DNA of 52,071 bases. Origin: Acidimicrobiia bacterium. Lineage in GTDB: Bacteria; Actinomycetota; Acidimicrobiia; Acidimicrobiales; Acidimicrobilacustridaceae. Below are positions 9,811 to 16,965 of the stretch, one piece after another (positions within the stretch are counted from its first letter, which is position 1; every line of letters starts with the position of its first letter). Below the pieces are notes generated by a model that saw nothing but the letters and a program-made list of their open reading frames with translations, had not been told where the DNA came from and did no database searches. The position numbers and the translations under genes were made by a program. The stretch is taken from assembly GCA_020832495.1 (NCBI GenBank), contig JAFIEP010000057.1:1-52071 (forward strand), given 5' to 3'.

Positions 9811-10369
9811 CGCCGACCCCTCTGACTCCTCCCGGCCGACCGAGGTCCTCCACCTGGTACGCCGCTTCCTCGGCATGCTGGTACCGATCGGTCCTCGACG
9901 CAGCCGGAGGGAGTGGGCTGGATCGCTCCTGAGCGACGAGGAGTGGGCGTTGTGGTGCCGGATGAAGCCTGCCGATCGGCGTCATGCGGTGGCGGTGGCC
10001 CGCCGCGTCGACCGGTCGTTCGGAGGCGACACCCCCGGCGCCGTGCTCGCTGCTGCACTGCTCCACGACGTGGGCAAGATCGACTCGGGTCTCGGTGTCT
10101 ACGGCCGTACCGTGGCCACGCTGTCGGCCGCCGCCATCGGGCGCGACCCCGACATCATCCGGGCCTGGACCCGTACCACCGGCTTCACCCGCCGGGTCGG
10201 TCTGTACCTGCAGCACCCCCGGCTCGGCGGCGATCTGCTCGAGCTGGCGGGCAGCGATCCGCTGGTGGTGGCCTGGGCCCGCCAGCACCACCTCCCAGCC
10301 GACCGTCAGGACCGGGACCTGATCCCCGTCGAGGTGGCGGCCGCGCTGACGGCGGCCGACGACGACTGA
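9797..10369 (+). CDS. HD-domain protein
   Basis: A 190-residue protein with a phosphohydrolase-type HD signature: HAVAVARRV, then ALLHDVGKID, then ARQHH further on. These supply the His and Asp metal ligands of the HD fold. It is not long enough for a full (p)ppGpp synthetase/hydrolase and shows no synthetase domain, so a small nucleotidase or phosphodiesterase is the best guess. ATG 9797 lies inside the end of the TraR/DksA-like gene. The pairing with a possible ppGpp-responsive RNA polymerase regulator is suggestive only. The gene is convergent with the SLH/RCC1 gene. Confidence 0.7.
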   Translation: MPAADADPSDSSRPTEVLHLVRRFLGMLVPIGPRRSRREWAGSLLSDEEWALWCRMKPADRRHAVAVARRVDRSFGGDTPGAVLAAALLHDVGKIDSGLGVYGRTVATLSAAAIGRDPDIIRAWTRTTGFTRRVGLYLQHPRLGGDLLELAGSDPLVVAWARQHHLPADRQDRDLIPVEVAAALTAADDD

Positions 10370-10380
10370 CCCACGGCGTT

Positions 10381-10413
10381 CCCCGGCGACGACCGTGGTG
10401 GCCGCCCCCGGGG
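10381..10413. terminator. possible bidirectional hairpin between convergent genes
   Basis: CCCCGG at 10381-10386 can pair with CCGGGG at 10408-10413 around a 21-base loop that contains weaker internal pairing. No T tract follows. Its place between two convergent stop codons is the main argument. Confidence 0.3.
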
Positions 10414-10422
10414 CACGACCTG

Positions 10423-12168
10423 TCAGCCCCAGAGCACCCGCACGGGCACGTCGGATGAGGGGGTTGCGCTGGTGTCACCCGAGCCGAGCGCACCGCTGCC
10501 CCAGCACCACGCCACCCGACCGGTGGAGGCGCAACTCTGACGGGCACCGGCGGTGACGCTCACGACGCCGCTGCTGAGCCCGGTGACGGCGGTGGGTGTG
10601 GGTCGGTCGGTGTCGGTGCCGTCGCCAATGGCGCCGAAGCGGCCTTCGCCCCAGCACTGGGCGCCACCGTTGACCACCGCGCAGGTGTGACGGGTGCCGC
10701 CGTTGATGTCGGTGACACCGGAGGACAGCCCCACGACGGCCGTGGGTACGTCGCGCTGGTTGACGTCGGAGTCGTCGCCCAACTGCCCATCGGAGTTACT
10801 GCCCCAGCACAGGGCGGCGCCGCTCTGCACCGCGCAGCTGTGGTTGCGGCCGACCGCCACCGTGGTCACCCCGGTGGCCAGCCCGTCTGCGGCGACCGGT
10901 GACTGACGGAGGGTGGTGCTGTCGTCGCCCAGTTGCCCGTTGCCGTTGCTGCCCCAGCACTGCACGCCGCCGCTGACCAGCGCGCAGGTGTGGTCTTCGC
11001 CGGCGCTGATGTCGGTGACGCCGGAGGTGAGGCCCACCACCTGCAGCGGTGTGGTGCTCTGGGTGTTCTCACCGATGCCGAGCCGCCCGGCCCGTCCCCA
11101 GCACCAGGCGGCGCCGTCGACGATGGCGCAGGTGTGTTGCAACCCGACGGCCACCTCGGTGGCGGTGCCACTCAACCCGCCCACCAGGGTGGGAACGGCC
11201 ACGAGCTCATCGTTGTCGTGGCCGAGCTGACCGTTGTTGTTGTTGCCGCCCCAGCAGTACACGTCGCCGTCGGCCACGGCGCACGAGTGGCTGATGCTGG
11301 ACGTCACGGCGGTGACCCCCGAGTCGAGCCCGACCGTGCGCTGCGGCACCCGTGCGTTGGTGGCGACGCCGCCATCGCCGAGGTGGTCGCCGGCGTTGTT
11401 GCCCCAGCACCACGCTGCGTCGAAGGCCACGCCACAGGTGTGGCCGGTGCCGGCGCTGACCTGCTTGTCGGTGTCGTCGAAGCGACGCATGAACGCCGCC
11501 ATGGCCTGGCGGCTGACCGGGTCCGTCGGGCGGAAGGTGCCATCGTCGAACCCGGTCGAGATGCCCTCGAGGGCCATCCACCCGATCGACTCGGCGAAGG
11601 CGTGGCCACCGCCGACATCGGAGAAGTCGTTGGCGCCGGCCAGCCAGTTGCCGGCGGGTTGGCCGTCGAGGCGGAACATGAACGCCGCCATGGCCTGGCG
11701 GGTCACCGGTGCCCCGGGGCGGAAGGTGCCGTCGCCGAAGCCGGTGGAGATGCCTTCCGTACTCATCCAGCCGATCGATTCGGCGAACGGATGGGAGGTG
11801 CCGACGTCGGGGAAGTCGTCGGCGGCAGCCAGCCAGTTGCCGGCGGGTTGGCCGTCGAGGCGGAACATGAACGCTGCCATGGCCTGACGACTCACGGCGG
11901 CGGCCGGCTGGAAGGTGCCGTCGCCGAATCCGGTGGAGATGCCTTCGTCGCTCATCCAGGCGATGGCGGCAGCGAAGGGGTGTGACGCTCCGACGTCGGT
12001 GAACGGTCCGCCTCGCTCCTGTGGCGCCGTCCGCGCCTGCGGCACCGTCGGTGCCTCGACGGTCACCGCCTGGCTGTCGGTCGCGCCCGCCCCGGTGGGA
12101 CCGGTGAGCAGGGCGAGCAAGAGCACGGCGACGAACGCGCCGATGAGCGCGGCAGAGCGACGCATCAT
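10423..12168 (-). CDS. secreted SLH-domain and RCC1-repeat surface protein
   Basis: A 581-residue exported protein. A signal peptide (MMRRS plus a Leu/Ala/Val core ending near GAGA) precedes three S-layer homology modules of about 63 residues (roughly residues 55-240). Each has an FxDVG-HPFA start and a GISTGFGDGTF core. About seven RCC1-like repeats follow, each with a CAV...CWG Cys pair and a GQLG-type turn, predicting a beta-propeller. SLH modules bind pyruvylated or related wall polymers, so the propeller should be displayed at the cell surface. Cys pairs are unusual in RCC1 blades and could be disulphides outside the cell. ATG 12168 follows AGGAG at 12176-12180. The ligand is unknown. 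Confidence 0.85.
   Translation of the reverse strand: MMRRSAALIGAFVAVLLLALLTGPTGAGATDSQAVTVEAPTVPQARTAPQERGGPFTDVGASHPFAAAIAWMSDEGISTGFGDGTFQPAAAVSRQAMAAFMFRLDGQPAGNWLAAADDFPDVGTSHPFAESIGWMSTEGISTGFGDGTFRPGAPVTRQAMAAFMFRLDGQPAGNWLAGANDFSDVGGGHAFAESIGWMALEGISTGFDDGTFRPTDPVSRQAMAAFMRRFDDTDKQVSAGTGHTCGVAFDAAWCWGNNAGDHLGDGGVATNARVPQRTVGLDSGVTAVTSSISHSCAVADGDVYCWGGNNNNGQLGHDNDELVAVPTLVGGLSGTATEVAVGLQHTCAIVDGAAWCWGRAGRLGIGENTQSTTPLQVVGLTSGVTDISAGEDHTCALVSGGVQCWGSNGNGQLGDDSTTLRQSPVAADGLATGVTTVAVGRNHSCAVQSGAALCWGSNSDGQLGDDSDVNQRDVPTAVVGLSSGVTDINGGTRHTCAVVNGGAQCWGEGRFGAIGDGTDTDRPTPTAVTGLSSGVVSVTAGARQSCASTGRVAWCWGSGALGSGDTSATPSSDVPVRVLWG
11641..11885. repeat. 189-base direct repeat encoding SLH modules
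   Basis: The segments at 11641-11696 and 11830-11885 are identical except for one base and lie 189 bases apart, encoding the same FRLDGQPAGNWLA junction between SLH modules. This indicates recent duplication or gene conversion of a 63-residue module. Confidence 0.8.
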
Positions 12169-12221
12169 GTTGCAACTCCTCAGGGTTGACGCACCATGAA
12201 TCGGTGAGGTTGCAGACACTG

Positions 12222-12227
12222 ACGGTA
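12222..12227 (-). promoter_or_regulatory. possible -10 box for the SLH/RCC1 gene
   Basis: Minus-strand TACCGT predicts a start near 12215 and a leader of about 47 bases, ending in AGGAG at 12180-12176 seven bases before ATG 12168. Confidence 0.35.
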
Positions 12228-12286
12228 GTGGAGCAGGACCCGCCGTGCTCGGCGCTCAGCCGGCTCAGCCTGCGCAGCGCGAGGCA

Positions 12287-13663
12287 TCAGGACTCGTCGG
12301 CGACGAGTCCCCCTGACCGCACGGTGCCACCCGCCTCCTTTGCCTCGTAGAGCGCGCGGTCGGCGGCTTCGACGAGCTGGTCGGCGCTGAGCGATCCGGT
12401 CGAGGTGGCGGCGAGGCCGATGCTGGCGCCCACACTGACCGTCTCGGCGTTTCGGAGGTGGATGGGTCGACTCACGACGCCGAGCACCTGTTGGGCGACC
12501 TCGTTCAGACTCCGTCGGTCCATCCCAGGGCACAGGACGGCGAACTCGTCGCCGCCCAGCCGTGCCGCCAGGGTGCGCGGAGGAAGAGCATCGGTCATCC
12601 GACGGGCCACCTCGACGAGCACCCGGTCCCCGGCAGCGTGGCCGTAGGTGTCGTTGACCGGCTTGAACCCATCGAGGTCGATGTAGAGAACACCAACCGG
12701 CGAGGGAGCCGCCGTGTTCGCTGCGAGTGCCGCCTCGAGCGCCCGGTAGAACTCGCCGCGGTTGGCAAGGGAGGTGAGCGAGTCGTGGGTGGCGGCGTGG
12801 GCCATGGATGCTTCGGACTCGGCTCGCTCCACCACGAGCCCTGCCAGCCGGGCCAAGCGTGCCAGAGCCTTGCAACGTGTCTGGTCGGCGTCGAGGCGCT
12901 CCTCACGACGCCAGGCGATCACCGTGGCGGAGGCGCGCCCGGTGTCACGACGCTCCGATTTCCAGATCCAACAGCTGCGGAATCCGGCTGCTGTGGCAGC
13001 TTCGGCCAGCACCCTGGGCAGGTCGGCGAGGTGGTACACCTCGCTCTCGGTGCCAGCGAGCAGGGACGCCCAGGCGTGGCACAGCGACCCGTCGTCGCCT
13101 GCGACGGGACCGCAGAGTATCGGGGGCAGACCATGTGAGCTCACCGCTCCCTCGTAGGTGTCGCCCGACCCGCCGTGCAAGATGGAGGCTGCGGCGTCGA
13201 GGGTGTCGGACTCGGCGATGCGCACGAGCAAGGCCAACGTCGTGTCGAGGGGCTCCGACGCGGCCATGGCGTCGAGAGCCTCGTCGATGAGGAAGCGTTC
13301 GTCCCATGGCCTGACGTAGGCCACGATGCCTCGCAGGACAGGGTCGGCGGTCTGGACGTTGGCGGTCACCTCCATGAGCACCTTCGAGCCGTCGGAGCGC
13401 ACGACGCGGAACACCATCGGGGGACGGCGCCCTTCGCCGCCAAGGGCGGTGGCGATGGACGCCAGCGCTTCAGGATCCCACTCCGGATCGAGGTAGTCGA
13501 GGATGTTGGTGCCGATCGAGTCGGGCACCGCGTAGCCGAACAGCTCTGCCGCCGGAGCGTTGACCCAACGGATGGTCAGGTCTTCCTCGACGAGGATCAC
13601 GCATGCCGGAGCGTCGTCGAGGAGGCGCAAGAGCAGCGCCGGGTCACTCGTCCGCTCGCCCAC
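12287..13663 (-). CDS. PAS-GAF-like-GGDEF diguanylate cyclase
   Basis: A 458-residue protein (from GTG 13663). A PAS domain (about residues 10-120) opens with a DDAPACVILVEEDL segment. A GAF-like middle region follows (about 130-270), then a GGDEF domain (about 280-445) with intact LGGDEF and DLDGFKPVNDTYGH. It should make cyclic di-GMP from GTP. The inhibitory I-site (RxxD nine residues before GGDEF) is absent, so product feedback is probably lost. No signal peptide or membrane segment is visible. An ATG nine bases upstream (13672) overlaps the best -10 box, so GTG 13663 is preferred. The SLH surface-protein gene lies downstream on the same strand. Confidence 0.85.
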   Translation of the reverse strand: MGERTSDPALLLRLLDDAPACVILVEEDLTIRWVNAPAAELFGYAVPDSIGTNILDYLDPEWDPEALASIATALGGEGRRPPMVFRVVRSDGSKVLMEVTANVQTADPVLRGIVAYVRPWDERFLIDEALDAMAASEPLDTTLALLVRIAESDTLDAAASILHGGSGDTYEGAVSSHGLPPILCGPVAGDDGSLCHAWASLLAGTESEVYHLADLPRVLAEAATAAGFRSCWIWKSERRDTGRASATVIAWRREERLDADQTRCKALARLARLAGLVVERAESEASMAHAATHDSLTSLANRGEFYRALEAALAANTAAPSPVGVLYIDLDGFKPVNDTYGHAAGDRVLVEVARRMTDALPPRTLAARLGGDEFAVLCPGMDRRSLNEVAQQVLGVVSRPIHLRNAETVSVGASIGLAATSTGSLSADQLVEAADRALYEAKEAGGTVRSGGLVADES

Positions 13664-13670
13664 CTCCGCC

Positions 13671-13676
13671 ATCGTA
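13671..13676 (-). promoter_or_regulatory. -10 box overlapping the upstream ATG of the GGDEF gene
   Basis: Minus-strand TACGAT, then seven bases, then GTG 13663. The hexamer includes the first two bases of ATG 13672, so a transcript from here cannot use that ATG. Confidence 0.5.
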
Positions 13677-13736
13677 GAGCACCTCGTGACCAGGCGCCGC
13701 CCCCCCCAACCATCGGGCGCAGGTAGGGAAGCGTGG

Positions 13737-14378
13737 TCAGACGGCGTCGTCTCCGAGGAGCTTTGGTCCCTTCGAGCAGGCGACGCTCAGCGTGCCGCGG
13801 TTGGTGTCGATCACGATTCCCGGCGACCAGCCCCAGCTCCACCGTGGGCCGAGGACTCGCACCGACCGGACCTCGGACCACGGAACGGTCAGTTCGTCGT
13901 GGTCGGGGCGGCCGGGGAGGAACACGAACCCACGAGGCGTGGCCAGCAAGGCACCGCAGTCGCCGTCGGCGGGGGGCAGCGATCCACCCACGGTGGCCGG
14001 GTTGGCTCGCCACCAGGCGCCGAGCTCGAGGTGACGGGCGTCGACCTCGGCGTGTCGGTGGCGGTTGTCACCGTTGGTCCGGCTGGTCAGCGCAGTGTGG
14101 GTGAGGAGGTAAGGGACGAGGAAGCTGAACAGCGCAGCGCTGGCGGACACCAGCGGGGCCGCGTCGAGTGCTCGAGTGACGGCGAGAGCGATGGCCCAGG
14201 TGACGGCACCGACGGCGATGGACACGAGCGCATTGGTCAGTCTCGTCCGGCGGTTGGCTCGGCCGAGTTGTCGTCGCAGCTGCGCCCACAGCGGATCGGA
14301 TGGCGGGAGCAGCGCGGCGTCGATCGCGGGGGGTAGCCGGTCGGCCGGCTCGTCGGAGTGGTCCGGCGTGGTGTCCAT
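13737..14378 (-). CDS. membrane protein with two helices and a PH-like C-terminus
   Basis: A 213-residue protein. A hydrophilic N-terminus (about 45 residues, with an RRQLGRANRRTR basic stretch) precedes two transmembrane helices (about 48-70 and 73-93). The cytoplasmic C-terminus holds a segment (GFVFLPGRPDHDELTVPWSEVRSV cut short here; about residues 150-205) that resembles bacterial PH-like or YcxB-type domains. The function is not recognised. It starts nine bases after the trpS stop and is probably co-transcribed with it. Confidence 0.65.
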   Translation of the reverse strand: MDTTPDHSDEPADRLPPAIDAALLPPSDPLWAQLRRQLGRANRRTRLTNALVSIAVGAVTWAIALAVTRALDAAPLVSASAALFSFLVPYLLTHTALTSRTNGDNRHRHAEVDARHLELGAWWRANPATVGGSLPPADGDCGALLATPRGFVFLPGRPDHDELTVPWSEVRSVRVLGPRWSWGWSPGIVIDTNRGTLSVACSKGPKLLGDDAV

Positions 14379-14387
14379 CCGCGCCGC

Positions 14388-15371
14388 TCAGCCTCGTGCG
14401 AGCAGGCCCAGGCGTTGGCGGACAAGGGCCATCTTCGGTTCGGCCATTGCACGGGCCTTCTCTGCACCCTGGCGCAGGAGGGCAGCGGTGTGACCGGGGT
14501 CGGCGGCCAGCTCCGCGTAGCGCTTCTGGATGGGCGCCAGCGTGGCGGCCACCGCCTCCGCAGTGTCGGCCTTGAGCGGGCCGTACTGCTCGTAGCGCTC
14601 GGCCAGCGTGGCGGGGTCGGTGTCGGTGCAGGCGCCCAGGATGGCCAGCAGGTTGGACACGCCCGGCTTGTGCTCGGGGTCGTAGCGCACCTCACCGTCG
14701 TTGTCGGTCACGGCGCGGCGAACCTTGCGCACGGCGTCGTCGATCGGTTCGAGCACGAGGATCGTCCCCTGGGGCGAGTCCTCCGACTTCGACATCTTCC
14801 GGTCGGGGTGCTGGAGGTCCATCACCCGGGCCGCCACTGTGGGAATCGAGGCCTCGGGCACCACGAAGGTGTCGCCGTAGCGGGCGTTGAAGCGTAGGGC
14901 CAGGTCGCGGGCGAGCTCGAGGTGCTGGCGTTGGTCGTCGCCAACCGGCACCCGGTCGGTGTCATAGAGCAGGATGTCGGCGGCCATCAGCGCCGGGTAG
15001 GTGAAGAGCCCGCCGGAGACGAAGTCCGCCCCGTCGCTCTTGTCCTTGAACTGCGTCATGCGCCGCAGCTCCCCGAACGCGGCGGTGCACTCCATGACCC
15101 AGGACAGCTCGGCGTGCTCGGGGACGTGGCTCTGGACGAAGAGCGTGGCCACGTCGGGGTCGATGCCCACCGCCAGCAGGAGACGGGCCAACTCCTCGCT
15201 CGTCCGCCGCAGGATGTCGGGGTCCTGGGGGACGGTGAGGGCGTGCAGGTCGACCACGCAGTAGAGCGAGTCGGCCGTGTGTTGGTCGTCGACCCAACGA
15301 CGCAGGGCGCCGAGGAGGTTGCCGAGCTGCACCGGACCAGTGGGCTTGATGCCCGAGAAGACGCGTGGCAT
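14388..15371 (-). CDS. trpS: tryptophanyl-tRNA synthetase
   Basis: Class-I synthetase that charges tRNA-Trp. The HIGH-like motif is PTGPVQLGN near residues 10-18, with Gln in the first position. Degenerate HIGH motifs are known in this family (for example T-I-G-N in Geobacillus). KMSKS is intact in DRKMSKSED. VGDDQRQHLELARDLA is the conserved Trp/ATP-binding region. The 327-residue length is typical. ATG 15371 follows a leaderless TAGGAT box. In M. tuberculosis trpS lies elsewhere, so its place here is part of the insertion between xerD and scpA. Confidence 0.96.
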   Translation of the reverse strand: MPRVFSGIKPTGPVQLGNLLGALRRWVDDQHTADSLYCVVDLHALTVPQDPDILRRTSEELARLLLAVGIDPDVATLFVQSHVPEHAELSWVMECTAAFGELRRMTQFKDKSDGADFVSGGLFTYPALMAADILLYDTDRVPVGDDQRQHLELARDLALRFNARYGDTFVVPEASIPTVAARVMDLQHPDRKMSKSEDSPQGTILVLEPIDDAVRKVRRAVTDNDGEVRYDPEHKPGVSNLLAILGACTDTDPATLAERYEQYGPLKADTAEAVAATLAPIQKRYAELAADPGHTAALLRQGAEKARAMAEPKMALVRQRLGLLARG

Positions 15372-15379
15372 GGACAGCG

Positions 15380-15385
15380 ATCCTA
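15380..15385 (-). promoter_or_regulatory. -10 box, leaderless, for trpS
   Basis: Minus-strand TAGGAT, eight bases, then ATG 15371. There is no room for a leader, which argues against T-box or attenuator control of trpS. Confidence 0.55.
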
Positions 15386-15398
15386 CGGGAACGTCCCC

Positions 15399-15459
15399 GT
15401 CGGACCTGCACCCGACTGAGTGGTCGGATCTGCTCCCGACTCTGCAGTCGGGCCAGCTC
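15399..15459. repeat. 24-base imperfect tandem repeat between trpS and scpA
   Basis: Two full units begin GTCGGAcCTGCaCCCGACT (15399) and GTCGGAtCTGCtCCCGACT (15423), with a partial third at 15447. Each unit holds GTCGG and CCGAC as an inverted pair. A perfect hairpin CCCGACT-CTGC-AGTCGGG spans 15435-15452. The array sits between the divergent -10 boxes of trpS and scpA, where it could bind a regulator or act as a terminator-like hairpin. Confidence 0.7.
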
Positions 15460-15493
15460 AGCGGGGGTCCGCGACTCGTGCCGTCCGACCCTC

Positions 15494-15499
15494 TATCGT
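15494..15499 (+). promoter_or_regulatory. -10 box, leaderless, for scpA
   Basis: TATCGT, eight bases, then ATG 15508, with no Shine-Dalgarno sequence. Confidence 0.5.
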
Positions 15500-15507
15500 G
15501 CGGGCCG

Positions 15508-16284
15508 ATGGGCTACCACGTGCACACCCCTGTCTTCGATGGGCCGTTCGACCTCCTGTTGCACCTGATCCTGCGCGAACAGGTCGACCTCTACGAGGTG
15601 TCCCTCGCCGAGATCGTCGACGCCTACCTGAGCGAGATCGAGCGCCTCGAGCAGATGAACCTCGAGTTCTCCACCGAGTTCCTCCTCATCGCCGCCACGC
15701 TGGTCGAGCTCAAGACCCGGCGGCTGCTCCCCGACGACGGGACGGTCGACCTCGACGACGAACTGGCCCTGTGGGAGGAGCGCGACCTGCTGCTGTCCCG
15801 CCTGGTGGAGTGCAAGACCTTCAAGGACGCCGCCCGAGTGCTCGGGGGCCTGTCCGCCAACGCCGGGCTCAGCTACCCGCGCCACGGCGGGCTGGAGGAG
15901 CGCTACCTCGGGTTGGTGCCCGACCTGCTCGAGGGTGTCGACGCTTCTGAGCTGCGCACCGCCTTCTTGCGGGCCACCGCCCCCAAGCCGGTCCCCACGG
16001 TGGATCTCAGCCATCTCCACGCCGTGCGCATCACGGTGGCCGACGCCGTGGCCGAATTGGCCGACGAGCTGCCCCGAGCCGGACGGTTGTCGTTCCGGGA
16101 GCTGACGTCGTCGCTGGTGGAGCGCCTCGAGGTGGTGGTGCGCTTCCTGGCCGTGCTGGAACTGTTCAAGCAGGGCCTGGTCGACATCGAGCAGGCGCAG
16201 GCCTTCGGGGACATTCACATCTCGTGGATCGGTTCCACGCAGTTCGACGGCGACCTCGAACTCGTCGACGCCTACGACGGCTGA
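15508..16284 (+). CDS. scpA: segregation and condensation protein A (kleisin)
   Basis: A 258-residue kleisin that bridges SMC heads with ScpB. The diagnostic start is FDGPFDLLLHLI (residues 9-20), followed by the DLYEVSLAEIVDAYL and LLIAATLVELKTRRLLP segments. A C-terminal winged-helix part begins near SFRELTSSLVERLEVVV. It is followed 15 bases later by scpB. In M. tuberculosis a ParA-like gene precedes scpA. None is present here, and a leaderless promoter sits directly upstream instead. Confidence 0.95.
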   Translation: MGYHVHTPVFDGPFDLLLHLILREQVDLYEVSLAEIVDAYLSEIERLEQMNLEFSTEFLLIAATLVELKTRRLLPDDGTVDLDDELALWEERDLLLSRLVECKTFKDAARVLGGLSANAGLSYPRHGGLEERYLGLVPDLLEGVDASELRTAFLRATAPKPVPTVDLSHLHAVRITVADAVAELADELPRAGRLSFRELTSSLVERLEVVVRFLAVLELFKQGLVDIEQAQAFGDIHISWIGSTQFDGDLELVDAYDG

Positions 16285-16299
16285 GCGGGATCCGCCGCC

Positions 16300-16965
16300 G
16301 TGGAGGACGAGGCCAAGCGCGCCATCGAAGCCATCCTCATGGTGACCGAGCACCCGGCTGACCCAGCGCTGCTCGCGCAGCTCACCGAGGTGAGCATCGA
16401 CGAGGTGGCCCGGCTGGTGGGAGAGCTCCGTGCCGAGTACGAGGCGGACAACCGGGGGTTCGTCATCGTCGAGGTGGCCGGGGGGTACCGGTTCCAGTCC
16501 CACCCGGATCTTGCTCCCTATCTCGAGCGCTACGTCCTCGAGGGGCAGACGGCGCGTTTGTCGAGCGCCGGCCTCGAGACGCTGGCCATCGTGGCCTACA
16601 AGCAGCCCATCTCCCGAGCACAGGTGGCCGCCATCCGTGGCGTCAACGTGGACGGCGTGATGCGCACGCTGGAGCAGCGCGGCTACATCGCCCAGGTCGG
16701 TCGCGAACCCGGACCGGGCAACCCGATCCTGTTCGGCACCACGCCTCGGTTCCTCGAGGCGCTCGGGCTGTCGTCTGTGGACGACTTGCCCCCGCTGGCC
16801 AGCTTCGTGCCCGGGGCCGACGTCGTGGAACAACTCGAGGCCGGCTTGCGTGCTGATGCCGCAGTCGAGCCTGAGCCGGAGCCGGAGCCGGAGCCGGAGC
16901 CCGAGCCCGACCCCGACGCACACCAGGCCCGCACCGACCCGCCCGACGAGCCCGGGGACCAGTGA
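16300..16965 (+). CDS. scpB: segregation and condensation protein B
   Basis: A 221-residue tandem winged-helix protein, partner of ScpA in the SMC condensin complex. The core is residues 3-170, with LSSAGLETLAIVAYKQPISR as the conserved second-domain motif. After residue 185 comes an acidic tail of Glu-Pro repeats encoded by (GAGCCG)n. GTG 16300 is the only sensible start. The end overlaps rluB by four bases (GTGA). Confidence 0.95.
   Translation: MEDEAKRAIEAILMVTEHPADPALLAQLTEVSIDEVARLVGELRAEYEADNRGFVIVEVAGGYRFQSHPDLAPYLERYVLEGQTARLSSAGLETLAIVAYKQPISRAQVAAIRGVNVDGVMRTLEQRGYIAQVGREPGPGNPILFGTTPRFLEALGLSSVDDLPPLASFVPGADVVEQLEAGLRADAAVEPEPEPEPEPEPEPDPDAHQARTDPPDEPGDQ
16867..16917 (+). repeat. 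GAGCCG hexanucleotide repeat encoding a Glu-Pro tail
   Basis: About seven GAG-CCG or GAG-CCC units near the 3' end of scpB. Simple repeats like this can slip during replication, but slippage by whole units keeps frame, so only tail length would change. Confidence 0.8.

Noticed and set aside
15372-15507. T-box or attenuator controlling trpS
   Set aside because: A -10 box lies eight bases before the trpS start, leaving no leader. The hairpins belong to the tandem repeat further upstream.
16867-16917. Short regular repeats as a CRISPR array
   Set aside because: They are contiguous hexanucleotides coding for Glu-Pro inside scpB, with no spacers. No repeat-spacer pattern was seen anywhere in the window.
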